Shown here in pieces: positions 44,383-56,097 of a stretch of DNA of 64,000 nucleotides. Origin of the DNA: Arthrobacter sp. Leaf69 (GTDB lineage Bacteria > Actinomycetota > Actinomycetes > Actinomycetales > Micrococcaceae); contig NZ_LMLR01000010.1 in assembly GCF_001422645.1 (NCBI RefSeq), positions 651,060 through 715,059 of the forward strand, written 5' to 3'. The notes beneath the pieces were generated by a model. The model was not told the DNA's origin. It searched no databases and saw only the letters and a list, made by a program, of their open reading frames with translations. The position numbers and the translations under genes were made by a program. Position 1 is the stretch's first letter, and the number at the start of each line of letters is the position of its first letter.

Positions 44383-44420
44383 GGGAGGGATTCCGCCAGG
44401 GGCGGGATTCCTCCCTTTTT
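44383..44420 (+). terminator. Strong intrinsic terminator
   Basis: Arms 44383-44397 and 44401-44415 pair at 13 of 15 positions with a three-base loop, followed directly by five Ts. Confidence 0.9.
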
Positions 44421-44502
44421 GTGCCCCGAAATTTACCAGTTCGTAGCCTGACCCTGCCCGGCGCCGGGCGGGAAAATTTCCGTTGGTGCTAAATTTGTGG
44501 GG

Positions 44503-45378
44503 ATGTCACCCGAAAAATCCTCTGAGGATGCCTTACACGATGCTGTGCAGACACCAGCTGTCTCTATCGTCATCCCGGCGTACAACGAGGAGAGTGTTAT
44601 CCGGCAGTGTCTCATTGCCGCCGTGTACCAGTCTGTCCCGGCACACGAGATCATCGTCGTCGACAACATGTCGAAGGACCGCACCGCCGATATCGTCCGG
44701 CAAATGCAGCTGGAGTATCCGGAGAGCGCCATCATCCTGCTCAGCCAGGACCTGGTCCAGGGCTTGATCCCCACCCGCAACTTCGGCTTGGACCACGCCA
44801 CGGGGGACATCCTGGGCCGGATCGACGCTGATTCGGTGCTGGAACCGGACTGGGTGGAACAGGTGCAGAAAGCTTTCCGGGACGAGGCAGTCCACGCCGC
44901 GACCGGGCCGGTTGTCTACTACGATATGCCGATGCGGCGCTTCGGCCTGAAGGCCGACGACAAAATGCGCCAACTGATGCTCCGGCTGGCTAAACACCAG
45001 TACCACTTCCTTTTTGGGTCCAACATGGCCCTCCGCCGGCCCGCGTGGGAGGTCATCCGGGCCGAAGTGTGCCGGGACGAAAAGGACGAAATGCACGAGG
45101 ACATCGATTTGTCCCTGCACCTGGCCGACCATGACCTCCGGATCCAGTACTGGCCGCAAATGGTCTCCGGAATGTCCGCACGCCGGCTCGAAGACTCACC
45201 CCGCGACTACCGCTATTACGTGACACGCTTCGACCGCACGTACAAGGCCCACAACGTTAAGAAAATGGCGCTCAAGGCTCCTATGGTGGTCTTCTTCTCG
45301 GTGTACTTCCCGGCGAAGCTGCTGCGCGCGATCCACACGGTGAACACGGCCCAGACTGCCCGCCGCGGCGGCCAGTAG
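44503..45378 (+). CDS. Glycosyltransferase family 2
   Basis: A 291-residue GT-A fold enzyme. S-I-V-I-P-A-Y-N-E-E-S-V-I begins the nucleotide-sugar domain, the metal-binding D-x-D lies in G-R-I-D-A-D-S-V-L-E-P-D-W, and the catalytic-base region is H-E-D-I-D-L-S-L-H. A short hydrophobic segment near the C-terminus (M-V-V-F-F-S-V-Y-F-P) may associate with the membrane. ATG 44503 lies seven bases after TAAATT (44490-44495), so the message may be leaderless; GTG 44497 is the alternative. Donor and acceptor are unknown. Confidence 0.87.
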   Translation: MSPEKSSEDALHDAVQTPAVSIVIPAYNEESVIRQCLIAAVYQSVPAHEIIVVDNMSKDRTADIVRQMQLEYPESAIILLSQDLVQGLIPTRNFGLDHATGDILGRIDADSVLEPDWVEQVQKAFRDEAVHAATGPVVYYDMPMRRFGLKADDKMRQLMLRLAKHQYHFLFGSNMALRRPAWEVIRAEVCRDEKDEMHEDIDLSLHLADHDLRIQYWPQMVSGMSARRLEDSPRDYRYYVTRFDRTYKAHNVKKMALKAPMVVFFSVYFPAKLLRAIHTVNTAQTARRGGQ

Positions 45379-45403
45379 CGCCTAGCGCCGCAGGCCTTCG
45401 TCG

Positions 45404-46318
45404 TCAGTCCGTCCCAAGCTCCGCCAGCGGCGCTGCAGTCCGACGGGCCGAGCGGGAACCCCGCTGACCCACCACGACGACGGCGAGCCCCACCAGGATC
45501 ATCGCCAGCCCGGCATAGGTGCCGGCCGGCAGGGTTTCGGACAGGAACGCAGCCGCGAGCAGCGCGGCACCGGGAATCTCCAGCAGGATGATCATCGATA
45601 CCAGCAGCGGGCTCATCGTGGCGAGCAGGTGGTTGAAGGCCGTATGCCCAATCAGCTGCGCGCACACCGTGATTGCCAGGATGCCGAACCAGCCGGCGGC
45701 TTCGAACCCGCCAAGGGGCTGCTGTGAAAGCAGTGCCAGCACGGCGACGACGGCCGCACACATTCCGTAGCAGAGCGTCGTGTAGACGCCCGTGCTCATG
45801 GTCTGGCGTGCCTGGCCGCCGGCCAGGGTGTAGATGCCCGCCAGGGCCCCTCCTGCCACCGCCAGGAGGTCACCCAGCAGCGCTTCCGGTGAGGTACCCA
45901 TGTCGAACCCCGTAATCGCAATGACGCCGCCGAAGGCAATGCCCAGCCCCACCAGCACCGGCCAGCGGTGTTTGACGCCCCGGAACATCTGGAAGATGGC
46001 GATCCAGCCGGACTGCAGACAGACCAGCGCGGTAGCTGCCGCGACAGAGGTCAACTGCAGCGAGGTGATAAAGCAGGCAAAGTGCAGCGCCAAGGCGACC
46101 GCGGCCGCCAGTGACCAGCGGAATTCCCGGCCGGTGACCCGCCGGAGCTGCCGGGGATCCCGGACCAACACGGGACCGGCCATGACCACGGACCCGATCG
46201 CGTTGCGCCAAAAGGCGATTGCCAGGGCACTGACCGACGTTGCCCCGAGGGTCGCGGCAATGAGCGGCCCGGATGAGGCCACACCGAGGACGCCCAGGGC
46301 CGCAAGGAAGAAGTTCAC
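45404..46318 (-). CDS. EamA (DMT superfamily) transporter
   Basis: A 304-residue protein with ten hydrophobic helices in two EamA repeats; F-W-R-N-A-I-G-S-V and the E-I-P-G-A-A-L-L region are typical. Such proteins export metabolites or amino acids. GTG 46318 is preceded six bases upstream by TACTGT (46325-46330), so it is probably leaderless. It is convergent with the glycosyltransferase. Confidence 0.87.
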   Translation of the reverse strand: MNFFLAALGVLGVASSGPLIAATLGATSVSALAIAFWRNAIGSVVMAGPVLVRDPRQLRRVTGREFRWSLAAAVALALHFACFITSLQLTSVAAATALVCLQSGWIAIFQMFRGVKHRWPVLVGLGIAFGGVIAITGFDMGTSPEALLGDLLAVAGGALAGIYTLAGGQARQTMSTGVYTTLCYGMCAAVVAVLALLSQQPLGGFEAAGWFGILAITVCAQLIGHTAFNHLLATMSPLLVSMIILLEIPGAALLAAAFLSETLPAGTYAGLAMILVGLAVVVVGQRGSRSARRTAAPLAELGTD

Positions 46319-46434
46319 GGTCCAACAGTAGTGGGGACCAGTGGCCGCTCAACGATCGCATGGGTTCTTGACGGCCAATTACCGCGGTGACAGTCTTAAA
46401 TCCGGTCTCACCTCCATCCACAAAGGAGACCATT

Positions 46435-46803
46435 ATGGCCGCAATGATTCGCAAGAGCCTGGACAGTCCGGAAGAGACACGGCCCGTGAAAGACGGAATG
46501 GGCCAGGTGGAGTTGGTCAATCTCGACGCCGGCGCGGTGGGGCGGGCCACCTTCCTGCCCGGCTGGAAATGGTCGCAGCACGTCAAGCCGATCGCGCAAA
46601 CGGAGAGCTGCCAGTTTGCTCATAAGGGGTACACCGTCTCGGGCCGCCTGAAGGTCGTCATGGATGACGGCGAGGAGAATGAGTTCGGCCCGGGTGACTT
46701 CGGTTATATCCCGCCGGGGCACGACGCGTGGGTTGTCGGTGACGAGCCATATGTGTTCATTGACTGGCAGGGCATGGACGACTACGCCAAACCCAAGGAG
46801 TGA
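46435..46803 (+). CDS. Cupin domain protein
   Basis: A 122-residue single-domain cupin. F-L-P-G-W-K-W-S-Q-H-V, G-Y-T-V-S-G-R-L-K and F-G-P-G-D-F-G-Y-I-P-P-G-H-D-A form the two cupin motifs, with histidines available for metal. ATG 46435 follows AAAGGAG. Substrate is unknown. Confidence 0.85.
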   Translation: MAAMIRKSLDSPEETRPVKDGMGQVELVNLDAGAVGRATFLPGWKWSQHVKPIAQTESCQFAHKGYTVSGRLKVVMDDGEENEFGPGDFGYIPPGHDAWVVGDEPYVFIDWQGMDDYAKPKE

Positions 46804-46856
46804 AGCCGGCGGGCAGGTGCCAGGGCAGGTACCGGACCGGATGTTCCCGGGAATGC

Positions 46857-46895
46857 AAAAGGCCCCGGACCGCGTTTCCGCGATCCGGGGCCTTT
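46857..46895. terminator. Bidirectional intrinsic terminator
   Basis: AAAAGGCCCCGGA pairs with TCCGGGGCCTTT, extended by an inner CGCG/CGCG pair, and flanked by A-rich and T-rich ends. It serves the cupin gene (plus) and tRNA-Ala (minus). Confidence 0.85.
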
Positions 46896-46902
46896 CCTAT
46901 GG

Positions 46903-46975
46903 TGGAGGCACGGGGACTCGAACCCCGAACCCCCTGCTTGCAAAGCAGGTGCGCTACCAATTGCGCCATGCCCCC
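46903..46975 (-). tRNA. tRNA-Ala (TGC)
   Basis: A 73-nt cloverleaf: acceptor GGGGGCA/TGCCTCC (one G-T pair), anticodon stem CCTGC/GCAGG with loop TTTGCAA (anticodon TGC), T-loop TTCGAGT. CCA is not encoded. Together with tRNA-Ile it forms the conserved pair downstream of gyrA. Confidence 0.96.
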
Positions 46976-46993
46976 ATAAGAAGCAACCCGACA

Positions 46994-46999
46994 ATCATA
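46994..46999 (-). promoter_or_regulatory. -10 box of tRNA-Ala
   Basis: TATGAT on the minus strand lies 18 bases before the tRNA 5' end. The -35 is weak; a GAGCTG/CAGCTC hairpin occupies 47012-47028 just upstream. Confidence 0.5.
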
Positions 47000-47047
47000 C
47001 CCTAGTTCGGCGAGCTGTTTTCCAGCTCCCGATCCGGGGAATCCGGG

Positions 47048-47164
47048 CTAGTCGACCGTATCGGTTGACTCGCTCCAGACCGTTTTCCGGGCTTCGGATT
47101 CCTGCACTTTCTTGTAGAGCAGGACACCTGCGATCGTAGCTGCAACAACGAGCAACTTCTTCAC
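47048..47164 (-). CDS. DLW-39 family peptide (38 residues)
   Basis: GTG 47164 starts a 38-residue product: V-K-K-L-L-V-V-A-A-T-I-A-G-V-L-L-Y-K-K-V, then Q-E-S-E-A-R-K-T-V-W-S-E-S-T-D. An N-terminal membrane helix with a charged tail, and a position between gyrA and the tRNAs, match the actinobacterial DLW-39 peptides. Here the name-giving D-L-W reads T-V-W. A GGGGTG ribosome site precedes the start. Function is unknown. Confidence 0.82.
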   Translation of the reverse strand: MKKLLVVAATIAGVLLYKKVQESEARKTVWSESTDTVD

Positions 47165-47234
47165 ATGCACCCCGTTCCGGCTCTTCGATAAATAAATATC
47201 AACCGAACCTCCACTTGAATCTGTACAGATTCCG

Positions 47235-47308
47235 TGGGCGTACCAGGACTTGAACCTGGGACCTCTTCGTTATCAGCGAAGCGCTCTAACCGCCTGAGCT
47301 ATACGCCC
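47235..47308 (-). tRNA. tRNA-Ile (GAT)
   Basis: A 74-nt cloverleaf: acceptor GGGCGTA/TACGCCC, anticodon stem CTTCG/CGAAG with loop CTGATAA (anticodon GAT), T-loop TTCAAGT. CCA is not encoded. Confidence 0.96.
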
Positions 47309-47333
47309 CGATGCCTCATCGGGCCGAGATATG

Positions 47334-47363
47334 ACTTTACAGCACATCCCGGCCCGATCTCAA
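47334..47363 (-). promoter_or_regulatory. Promoter of tRNA-Ile
   Basis: On the minus strand TTGAGA (47358-47363) and TAAAGT (47334-47339) are spaced by 18 bases, placing the start about 20 bases before the tRNA. The surrounding GGCCCGAT/ATCGGGCC arms form an inverted repeat that could also end gyrA operon transcripts. Confidence 0.55.
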
Positions 47364-47405
47364 ATCGAGGCATTTCCCCGGGAAAATTCCGGGAAAAACA
47401 TGGGA

Positions 47406-48020
47406 TTAGTCGTCTGTCAGGGTGACGCCGATGCCGCCTACCAGGGTGGCTGAGATGTTGTACAGCACTGCCGAGAGCATCGACAGGGCCGTCAGCAGGA
47501 CGACGTTGATGACCGCGATGATGGTGGCGAAGGAGGCCACCTGTCCAAGCGAGGCGACCTTCTTCAATTCGAAGCCACCGCCTTCGGAGCCGGCCAGGGT
47601 CCCCAAAAGGCCGTCGACCTGATCGAAGATGCCGGTCAGATCCAGAACCGTCCACAGCACGATCGCGGCCACGACGGTCACGATGCCCAGTGCCACGGAC
47701 AGCAGGAAGGCCATCTTCAGGACTGACCAGGGATCAACCTTGCTCACCAGCAGGCGGGCGCGGCGGACCTTGGCTTTGGGCGCCGGCTTGATCAGCCCGG
47801 ACGTGTTCTGTCCCGATGCGGCCGGACGCTGTCCCGGAGCCGCCGGGCGTCCCTGTGCCGGACGCTGCCCTGGCGCCTGTGGCCGCTGGGCCGTGCCGTT
47901 GGCCCCGCCGGGACGCTGTTCGGGACGGGACGGGGCACTCACCCGCGGTGCGGCAGCTGGCTGCCGCACTCCGCCGGGAATGCCGCTGTTCGTCTTGGGA
48001 TATGAGTCGGAATTACTCAC
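47406..48020 (-). CDS. DUF3566 domain membrane protein
   Basis: A 204-residue protein. The first 80 residues are disordered and rich in Pro/Gln/Arg with repeated G-Q-R-P units. The DUF3566 domain follows, starting [18 protein letters not shown] and containing two membrane helices (about residues 100-125 and 160-190). Genes of this family lie directly after gyrA throughout actinobacteria. GTG 48020 overlaps the gyrA stop by 4 nt (GTGA). Its role is unknown. Confidence 0.88.
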   Translation of the reverse strand: MSNSDSYPKTNSGIPGGVRQPAAAPRVSAPSRPEQRPGGANGTAQRPQAPGQRPAQGRPAAPGQRPAASGQNTSGLIKPAPKAKVRRARLLVSKVDPWSVLKMAFLLSVALGIVTVVAAIVLWTVLDLTGIFDQVDGLLGTLAGSEGGGFELKKVASLGQVASFATIIAVINVVLLTALSMLSAVLYNISATLVGGIGVTLTDD

Positions 48021-50728
48021 GCGTTACCTCCGGTGTTGTCTTCGTCCAGCTCGGCATTGCCTGATGACTCATCTGACTCCGGGGCCGGTGCTGATTCTTC
48101 CGCTGCGGACCCCTCATGTGATCCGGTATCTCCAGCCAACGTTACGTCATCCGGCGCCGATGCCTCACTTTCGGCGCCATCGCTTTCAGCACCGTCGTCG
48201 GTCTCGAGGCCGCGTTCGCTGTTCCGGGCCACCGCGATGATGCGGTCGTTCTTGTCCGGCTTGGCAAAAATCACTCCCATGGTGTCGCGGCCCTTGGCGG
48301 GGACCCCGGTCACCGAGGAACGCACCACCTTGCCTCCTTCCATCACCACCAGGACTTCGTCTTCCTCGTTGACGATCAGGGCGCCGACGAGATGGCCGCG
48401 TTCCTCCTGGTACTTGCCGACCTTGATGCCCAGGCCGCCGCGTCCCTGGAGGCGGTATTCCTCCACCGCGGTCCGCTTGGCGAAGCCGCCCTCGGTGACT
48501 ATGAAGACAAACGATCCGTCCTGCACGACGTCGGCCGCCAGCAATTCGTCGTCCTCACGGAACTTCATGCCGGTCACGCCCGACGTTGCCCGGCCCATAG
48601 GGCGCAGTGCCTCGTCCGTGGCTGTGAAGCGGATCGACTGGCCCTTGCGGGACACCAGCATGAGGTCATCGGTTTCGGACACCAGCTGGGCCGAGACGAG
48701 CTCATCGCCGTCGCGCAGGTTGATCGCGATGACGCCCGCGGACCGGTTGGTGTCGTAGTCCTCCAGGCGGGTCTTCTTGACCAGGCCGCGCTTGGTGGCG
48801 AGCACCAGGTACGGGGCGTGCTGGTAGTCGCGCAGGTCCAGCACTTGGGCGATGTGTTCGTCCGGCTGGAACGCCATCAGGTTTGCCACGTGCTGGCCCT
48901 TGGCGTCGCGGCCGGCTTCCACGAGCTCGTACGCCTTGGCGCGGTAGACCCGGCCCAGGTTGGTGAAGAACAACAGCCAGTGGTGGGTGGTGGTGACGAA
49001 GAAGTGTTCCACGACGTCGTCGCCGCGCAGCTGCGCGCCTTTGATACCCTTGCCGCCACGCTGCTGCGAGCGGTAGTTGTCGCTGCGGGTGCGCTTGACG
49101 TAACCGCCGCGGGTAATGGTGACGACCATTTCCTCTTCGGGGATCAGATCCTCGATGGACATGTCGCCGTCGTAGCCCAGCAGGACCTTGGTGCGGCGGT
49201 CATCGCCGTGCTTGGCGACAATCTCGGCCAGCTCGGTGCTGATGATTTCACGCTGGCGCTCCTCGGAGGCCAGGATCGAGTTGTACTCGGTGATCATGGC
49301 CTCGAGTTCGGCATGCTTGTCCTGGATCTTCTGGCGTTCCAGGGCCGCAAGGCGGCGCAGCTGCATGTCCAGGATGGCCCGGGCCTGCACGTCGTCGATG
49401 TCCAGAAGCTCCATCAGCCCGTCGCGGGCCGCTTCGGTGGTGTTCGACGCACGGATCAGGGCAATTACCTCATCGAGCGCATCCAGCGCCTTGAGAAGGG
49501 CCCGCAGGATGTGCGCTTCCTCCTCCGCCTTCCGCAGCCGGTACCGGGTGCGGCGGGCAATGACGTCCATCTGGTGCGTAACCCAGTGCCGGATAAAGGC
49601 ATCGAGGCTCAGCGTGCGGGGAACACCGTCAACGATGGCCAGCATGTTGGCGGCGAAGTTGTCCTGCAGCTGGGTGTGCTTGTAGAGGTTGTTCAGCACC
49701 ACCTTGGCCACGGCGTCGCGCTTGAGCACGATCACCAGCCGCTGGCCGGTGCGTCCCGAGGTTTCGTCGCGCAGGTCGGCGATGCCGGAGATCTTGCCGT
49801 CCTTGACCAGTTCGGCAATCTTGATGGCCAGGTTGTCCGGGTTGGCCTGGTAGGGCAGTTCGGTGACCACGAGGCAGGTGCGGCCCTGGAGTTCCTCGAC
49901 GTTGACCACGGCACGCATGGTGATCGAGCCTCGGCCCGTGCGGTAGGCGTCCTCGATGCCCTTGTGGCCCAGGATGGTGGCGCCGGTCGGGAAATCCGGT
50001 CCCTTGATGCGCACGATCAGCTCTTCGAGCAGTTCCTCGCGCGTTGCCGTCGGGTTGGCCAGGTACCACTGGACACCGTCGGCAACCTCGCGGAGGTTGT
50101 GCGGCGGAATGTTGGTGGCCATGCCGACGGCGATCCCCGAGGATCCGTTGACCAACAGGTTCGGGAAGCGGGCGGGCAGGATGGTGGGTTCCTGGTTCTT
50201 GCCGTCATAGTTGTCCTGGAAATCGACGGTTTCCTCGTCGATGTCGCGGACCATCTCCATGGCGAGCGGGGCCATCTTCGTTTCGGTGTACCGCGGTGCT
50301 GCGGCGCCGTCGTTGCCGGGAGAACCGAAGTTGCCCTGGCCCAGCGCCAGCGGATAGCGCATGGTCCAGTCCTGAATCAGGCGTACCAGCGCGTCGTAGA
50401 TGGCGGTGTCGCCATGCGGGTGGTACTGGCCCATGACCTCGCCCACCACGCGGGCGCACTTGTTGAAGGAGCGCTCCGGGCGGTAGCCGCCGTCGAACAT
50501 CGCGTAAAGCACCCGGCGGTGGACCGGCTTGAGGCCGTCGCGGACGTCCGGCAGGGCACGTCCCACAATCACGGCCATCGCGTAGTCGAGGTAAGACCGC
50601 TGCATTTCCGTCTGCAGGTCAACCTGTTCGACGCGGTCGGTCAGCACATCGGTGTCAGGGACAGTGCCTTCGATGGCGGCCTCATCATCGGCCGGGCCGG
50701 CCGGAACTTCTGGTGTTTCGTCACTCAT
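48017..50728 (-). CDS. gyrA: DNA gyrase subunit A
   Basis: A 903-residue subunit. The DNA-cleaving tyrosine lies in A-P-R-Y-T-E-T-K-M. The quinolone-determining region reads [11 protein letters not shown], with Thr at the position of E. coli Ser83 and Asp at that of Asp87. The C-terminal beta-pinwheel carries the GyrA box as Q-Q-R-G-G-K-G-I. A long acidic tail (about 70 residues rich in D, E, S) follows. It works with GyrB to introduce negative supercoils. The start ATG lies 61 nt after the gyrB stop. Confidence 0.97.
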   Translation of the reverse strand: MSDETPEVPAGPADDEAAIEGTVPDTDVLTDRVEQVDLQTEMQRSYLDYAMAVIVGRALPDVRDGLKPVHRRVLYAMFDGGYRPERSFNKCARVVGEVMGQYHPHGDTAIYDALVRLIQDWTMRYPLALGQGNFGSPGNDGAAAPRYTETKMAPLAMEMVRDIDEETVDFQDNYDGKNQEPTILPARFPNLLVNGSSGIAVGMATNIPPHNLREVADGVQWYLANPTATREELLEELIVRIKGPDFPTGATILGHKGIEDAYRTGRGSITMRAVVNVEELQGRTCLVVTELPYQANPDNLAIKIAELVKDGKISGIADLRDETSGRTGQRLVIVLKRDAVAKVVLNNLYKHTQLQDNFAANMLAIVDGVPRTLSLDAFIRHWVTHQMDVIARRTRYRLRKAEEEAHILRALLKALDALDEVIALIRASNTTEAARDGLMELLDIDDVQARAILDMQLRRLAALERQKIQDKHAELEAMITEYNSILASEERQREIISTELAEIVAKHGDDRRTKVLLGYDGDMSIEDLIPEEEMVVTITRGGYVKRTRSDNYRSQQRGGKGIKGAQLRGDDVVEHFFVTTTHHWLLFFTNLGRVYRAKAYELVEAGRDAKGQHVANLMAFQPDEHIAQVLDLRDYQHAPYLVLATKRGLVKKTRLEDYDTNRSAGVIAINLRDGDELVSAQLVSETDDLMLVSRKGQSIRFTATDEALRPMGRATSGVTGMKFREDDELLAADVVQDGSFVFIVTEGGFAKRTAVEEYRLQGRGGLGIKVGKYQEERGHLVGALIVNEEDEVLVVMEGGKVVRSSVTGVPAKGRDTMGVIFAKPDKNDRIIAVARNSERGLETDDGAESDGAESEASAPDDVTLAGDTGSHEGSAAEESAPAPESDESSGNAELDEDNTGGNA

Positions 50729-50789
50729 AGTCTATATTTTCCGTTTCAGGTATATATCAGTCCGGGAATATCTGGGGCTCAAGCGGCCG

Positions 50790-52874
<2,085 letters not shown>

Positions 52875-53306
52875 AGGCGCTTTCGACTCCTCTTTTTCGT
52901 TATAGGCCGGCCGATGCCACTTCCCAGGGGAAACAGCTTCTGCCAACGGGCACGTCACTGACCACACCGGTGGTGCTGCTGGCTCGAGGATCCGTCTACC
53001 GCACGCGGATGTTGCGTCGGAAACGGACTCAGTCAACGTTTCACCGGCGCCCAGTTATCTTCCACGATTCTACCGTGTTATAGGGACGAAACCCGCATTC
53101 TAGGGGCTCAAACGGGAAGGAAAGTGCCGCTGGGAGGCCGCAGACTCCACCTGCAAGGCCCCAGGAGTACCGGACTAGGGTTCCTATACGGCTGCCGGGC
53201 GTCCGAGCGCCCTACACGCCGTTTGCGGATTTTTCAAGAGTTTTGCAAGGAGTGCTTCAGATCCGGTGCGCCGCGGGCCGCCGGAGGTGTCCGGAATTAT
53301 CCGGAG
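52875..53306. other. gyrB upstream region
   Basis: About 430 bases without a gene. On the minus strand TATAAC and TAGAAT elements around 53060-53100 are candidate -10 boxes for gyrBA. The rest is GC-rich with no clear operator or repeat. Confidence 0.4.
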
Positions 53307-53870
53307 TTATCCGTAAGTATCCCGCGGGCCGCGTCCGTTGACGGTTCGGCCGCCCTTACGCCAGCTCGGCGCCGCAGGTCCGAGGACCTGGATCTTCGTC
53401 ACGACTCCGTCGCCGAGTTCCGTGCGGAACTTCTCCAGCAGGCTGATGCTGAGCAGGCGAAGCTGAGTGGCCCAGGCGGTGGAATCACAGCGGACGTGGA
53501 GGGTGGTGTCGGTAAAACTCTCCGGCGTGCAGTGCGCGGATATTTCCGGTCCCACCAGAGTTGCCCACTCGGCCATCACCGAACCAACTGCCACCGGTGA
53601 GCTCCAGCCGCGCTCCGCGACGAGCCGGCCAACCACTTTGCCGAGCCCCATCGGGTCCCTTCCGGTGCCGTGGAACTGTCCGAATCCGCGGGTGCCGCCG
53701 GTACCGCGGCCAGGCTTTTGCGGGGTGGTGCCGGGGCGTGGCGGGCCTTTGCGCCGGATTTCCCCCCGGGCCGCTGCCGCCTCGCGCATCCGGTTCAGTG
53801 CTGACTGGGCAGCATCGATATCGTCGGGATCGCGGCCCGGCTGCAGGCCTCCGTCGGTATCCTTATTCAT
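53307..53870 (-). CDS. dciA: DciA-like protein (DUF721)
   Basis: A 187-residue protein. The C-terminal DUF721 domain (about residues 85-170) includes [15 protein letters not shown] and [17 protein letters not shown]. DciA loads or operates the replicative helicase in bacteria lacking DnaC/DnaI. The N-terminus is disordered and Gly/Pro/Arg-rich. It overlaps recF by 4 nt. Confidence 0.9.
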   Translation of the reverse strand: MNKDTDGGLQPGRDPDDIDAAQSALNRMREAAAARGEIRRKGPPRPGTTPQKPGRGTGGTRGFGQFHGTGRDPMGLGKVVGRLVAERGWSSPVAVGSVMAEWATLVGPEISAHCTPESFTDTTLHVRCDSTAWATQLRLLSISLLEKFRTELGDGVVTKIQVLGPAAPSWRKGGRTVNGRGPRDTYG

Positions 53871-55084
53871 CGATCTTCCCGCTCATCGATTCCTCCGGGT
53901 ACAACTCTCACCCGCCGGCCGGCCAGTTCCACCGGGATGTCATCGTCGACGGCGGCAGTCACCAGCACCTGTTCCGCGCCGGATACTATTGCCGCCAGTT
54001 TACGCCGCCGCTGGACGTCAAGCTCGGCAAAGACGTCGTCCAGGATCAGGATGGGGGCGGACCCGCCGGTGCGGGCATCATCGAGCATCACGTAGTACGA
54101 GGCCAGACGCAGGGACAGGCACATTGACCAGGTTTCGCCGTGCGAGGCGTACCCCTTCGCAGGGGCCGTGCCGAGGGTGAGTTCCAGTTCGTCGCGGTGC
54201 GGTCCGACGAGGGAGATCCCCCTTTCCAGTTCCTTGCGCCGTGACGAGGCGAAGGCCTGGACGTAGCGTTCGGTGAGTTCGTCCACGGAAAGCTGGCGCA
54301 GGTCCTCGGCCGGACCTGCCGCTTCTCCGGCGGCAGCGGGGAAGGCAGCGGACGGCGCCGCGGCGCCGTCGTCCTCCAAGGCCCCCTGCAGCGTGGAGCG
54401 GTAGATGGCCCCCGCGTTCTTGGACCCATCGGTGAGCTGCGCGTAGGCGTTGTTGAGGTGGGGGCGGAGCCGTTCCACCAGTTCAAGCCGCGCATGCAAC
54501 AGTTCGGCTCCCGCCCGCGCCATGTGCTGGTCCCAGACATCCAGGGTGGCCTCATGTCCGCTCGTGAATTTGCCGGCGCGGGCGGATTTCAGCAGCGCAT
54601 TGCGCTGCTTCAGCACCCGGTCGTAGTCGCTCCGGGTGGCCGCGTGCCGGGGAACGAGGCTGACCAGGAGCTCATCGAGGAAGCGGCGCCGGCTGGACGG
54701 ATCGCCTTTGACCAGGGCGAGATCCTCCGGGGCAAACAGCACGGTCTGGCAAATGCCCAGGATGTCCCGGGCCCGGACCGGGTTGCTGCGGTTGATCCTG
54801 GCGCGGTTGGCGCGTGAACTGTTTATTTCGAGTTCGAGCACCGTCGACTGCTCGCCGCGGACCAGTTTGGCGCGGATCATGGCCCGCTCCGTGCCGAAAC
54901 GCAGCAGCGGGGCGTCCGAGCTGACCCGGTGGGAACTGAGCGTCGCCAGGTAGCCGACGGCTTCCATGAGGTTGGTCTTGCCGATGCCGTTTGAGCCGAC
55001 CAGAACCGTCACGCCGGGCTCGAAGGTCAGTTCAACCTGGGCGTAACTGCGGAAATCGGTGAGCGAAAGTTGTTCTAGGTACAC
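53867..55084 (-). CDS. recF: DNA replication/repair protein RecF
   Basis: A 405-residue SMC-like ATPase that helps load RecA at gaps. Walker A is G-S-N-G-I-G-K-T-N, the signature [10 protein letters not shown], and Walker [12 protein letters not shown]. An alanine-rich insertion (about residues 235-265) is less conserved. It starts at GTG 55084, 26 nt after gnd. Confidence 0.95.
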   Translation of the reverse strand: MYLEQLSLTDFRSYAQVELTFEPGVTVLVGSNGIGKTNLMEAVGYLATLSSHRVSSDAPLLRFGTERAMIRAKLVRGEQSTVLELEINSSRANRARINRSNPVRARDILGICQTVLFAPEDLALVKGDPSSRRRFLDELLVSLVPRHAATRSDYDRVLKQRNALLKSARAGKFTSGHEATLDVWDQHMARAGAELLHARLELVERLRPHLNNAYAQLTDGSKNAGAIYRSTLQGALEDDGAAAPSAAFPAAAGEAAGPAEDLRQLSVDELTERYVQAFASSRRKELERGISLVGPHRDELELTLGTAPAKGYASHGETWSMCLSLRLASYYVMLDDARTGGSAPILILDDVFAELDVQRRRKLAAIVSGAEQVLVTAAVDDDIPVELAGRRVRVVPGGIDEREDR

Positions 55085-55110
55085 GCCGGATTCAGTATTT
55101 CAGGGCAGGA

Positions 55111-55995
55111 CTATTTGGCCGGACGGGTCGCATGCCCGCCGAACTGGTGGCGCAGCGCGGAAACCATCTTCATCGCCGGTGAGTTGTCCTCGCGCGAGGA
55201 GAAGCGGGCAAAAAGCGCTGCCGTGATGGCCGGGGCGGGCACGGCGTTGGCGATTGCCTCTTCCACCGTCCAGCGTCCCTCACCGGAATCCTCGACGTAG
55301 TCGTCAATCGAGGCCAGCCCCGGATCCTCGTCCAGGGCCTTGACCATGAGGTCCAGAAGCCAGGACCGGACGACCGTTCCCTTTTGCCAGGCGCGGAACG
55401 TGCCGGGCAGATCGGTGACGATGTCCTTGGCTGCGAGGAGTTCATAGCCTTCCGCATAGGCCTGCATGAGTCCGTACTCGATGCCATTGTGGACCATCTT
55501 GGCGTAGTGGCCGGCGCCGATCCCGCCGACGTGGACGAAACTGTCGGCGCGGTCGCCCTCGGGACGGAGGGCATCGAAAACGGGCATCGCACGTTCAATA
55601 TCCGCTGCGTCCCCGCCGGCCATCAGGCCGTAGCCGTTTTGCAGGCCCCACACGCCGCCGGAGACACCGCAGTCGGCGAACCGGATGTCCTTTTCCGCCA
55701 GCGCGGCGCCGTGTTTCTGGTCCTCGGTGAAACGGGAGTTGCCGCCGTCGATCACCAGGTCTCCGGCGTCGAGTCGGTCACCAAGGTCGGTGATGACGGC
55801 ATCGGTGATATCGCCGGAGGGGACCATTACCCAGATCAGGCGGGGCGCCGGTACGGCGGCGATGAGTTCGTCCAGGGTCGCGACGTCGGTGATCTCCGGG
55901 TTGCGGTCAAACCCGGTGACTTCGAGTCCACCCTTGCGCAGCCGTTCGCGCATGTTGAAACCCATTTTTCCAAGGCCGATCAGTCCGATGTGCAC
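55111..55995 (-). CDS. gnd: 6-phosphogluconate dehydrogenase, decarboxylating (short form)
   Basis: A 294-residue oxidoreductase. The nucleotide fold I-G-L-I-G-L-G-K-M-G-F-N-M starts the protein, followed by D-G-G-N-S, the catalytic G-A-G-H-Y-A-K-M-V-H-N-G-I-E and R-W-T-V-E-E-A-I. The length identifies the short YqeC/GndA-type enzyme of the pentose phosphate pathway. Its place between dnaN and recF is conserved in actinobacteria. Confidence 0.94.
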   Translation of the reverse strand: MHIGLIGLGKMGFNMRERLRKGGLEVTGFDRNPEITDVATLDELIAAVPAPRLIWVMVPSGDITDAVITDLGDRLDAGDLVIDGGNSRFTEDQKHGAALAEKDIRFADCGVSGGVWGLQNGYGLMAGGDAADIERAMPVFDALRPEGDRADSFVHVGGIGAGHYAKMVHNGIEYGLMQAYAEGYELLAAKDIVTDLPGTFRAWQKGTVVRSWLLDLMVKALDEDPGLASIDDYVEDSGEGRWTVEEAIANAVPAPAITAALFARFSSREDNSPAMKMVSALRHQFGGHATRPAK

Positions 55996-56097
55996 TGAGA
56001 TGATCTCTTTTCTGCGCTGGGGTGTTTCGGGTGGTGACGTCAGCCCACTGGCTGGCAGTTAAGGCCGTTTTGAACCTCAAACGGCCTCAGCTGCAGG

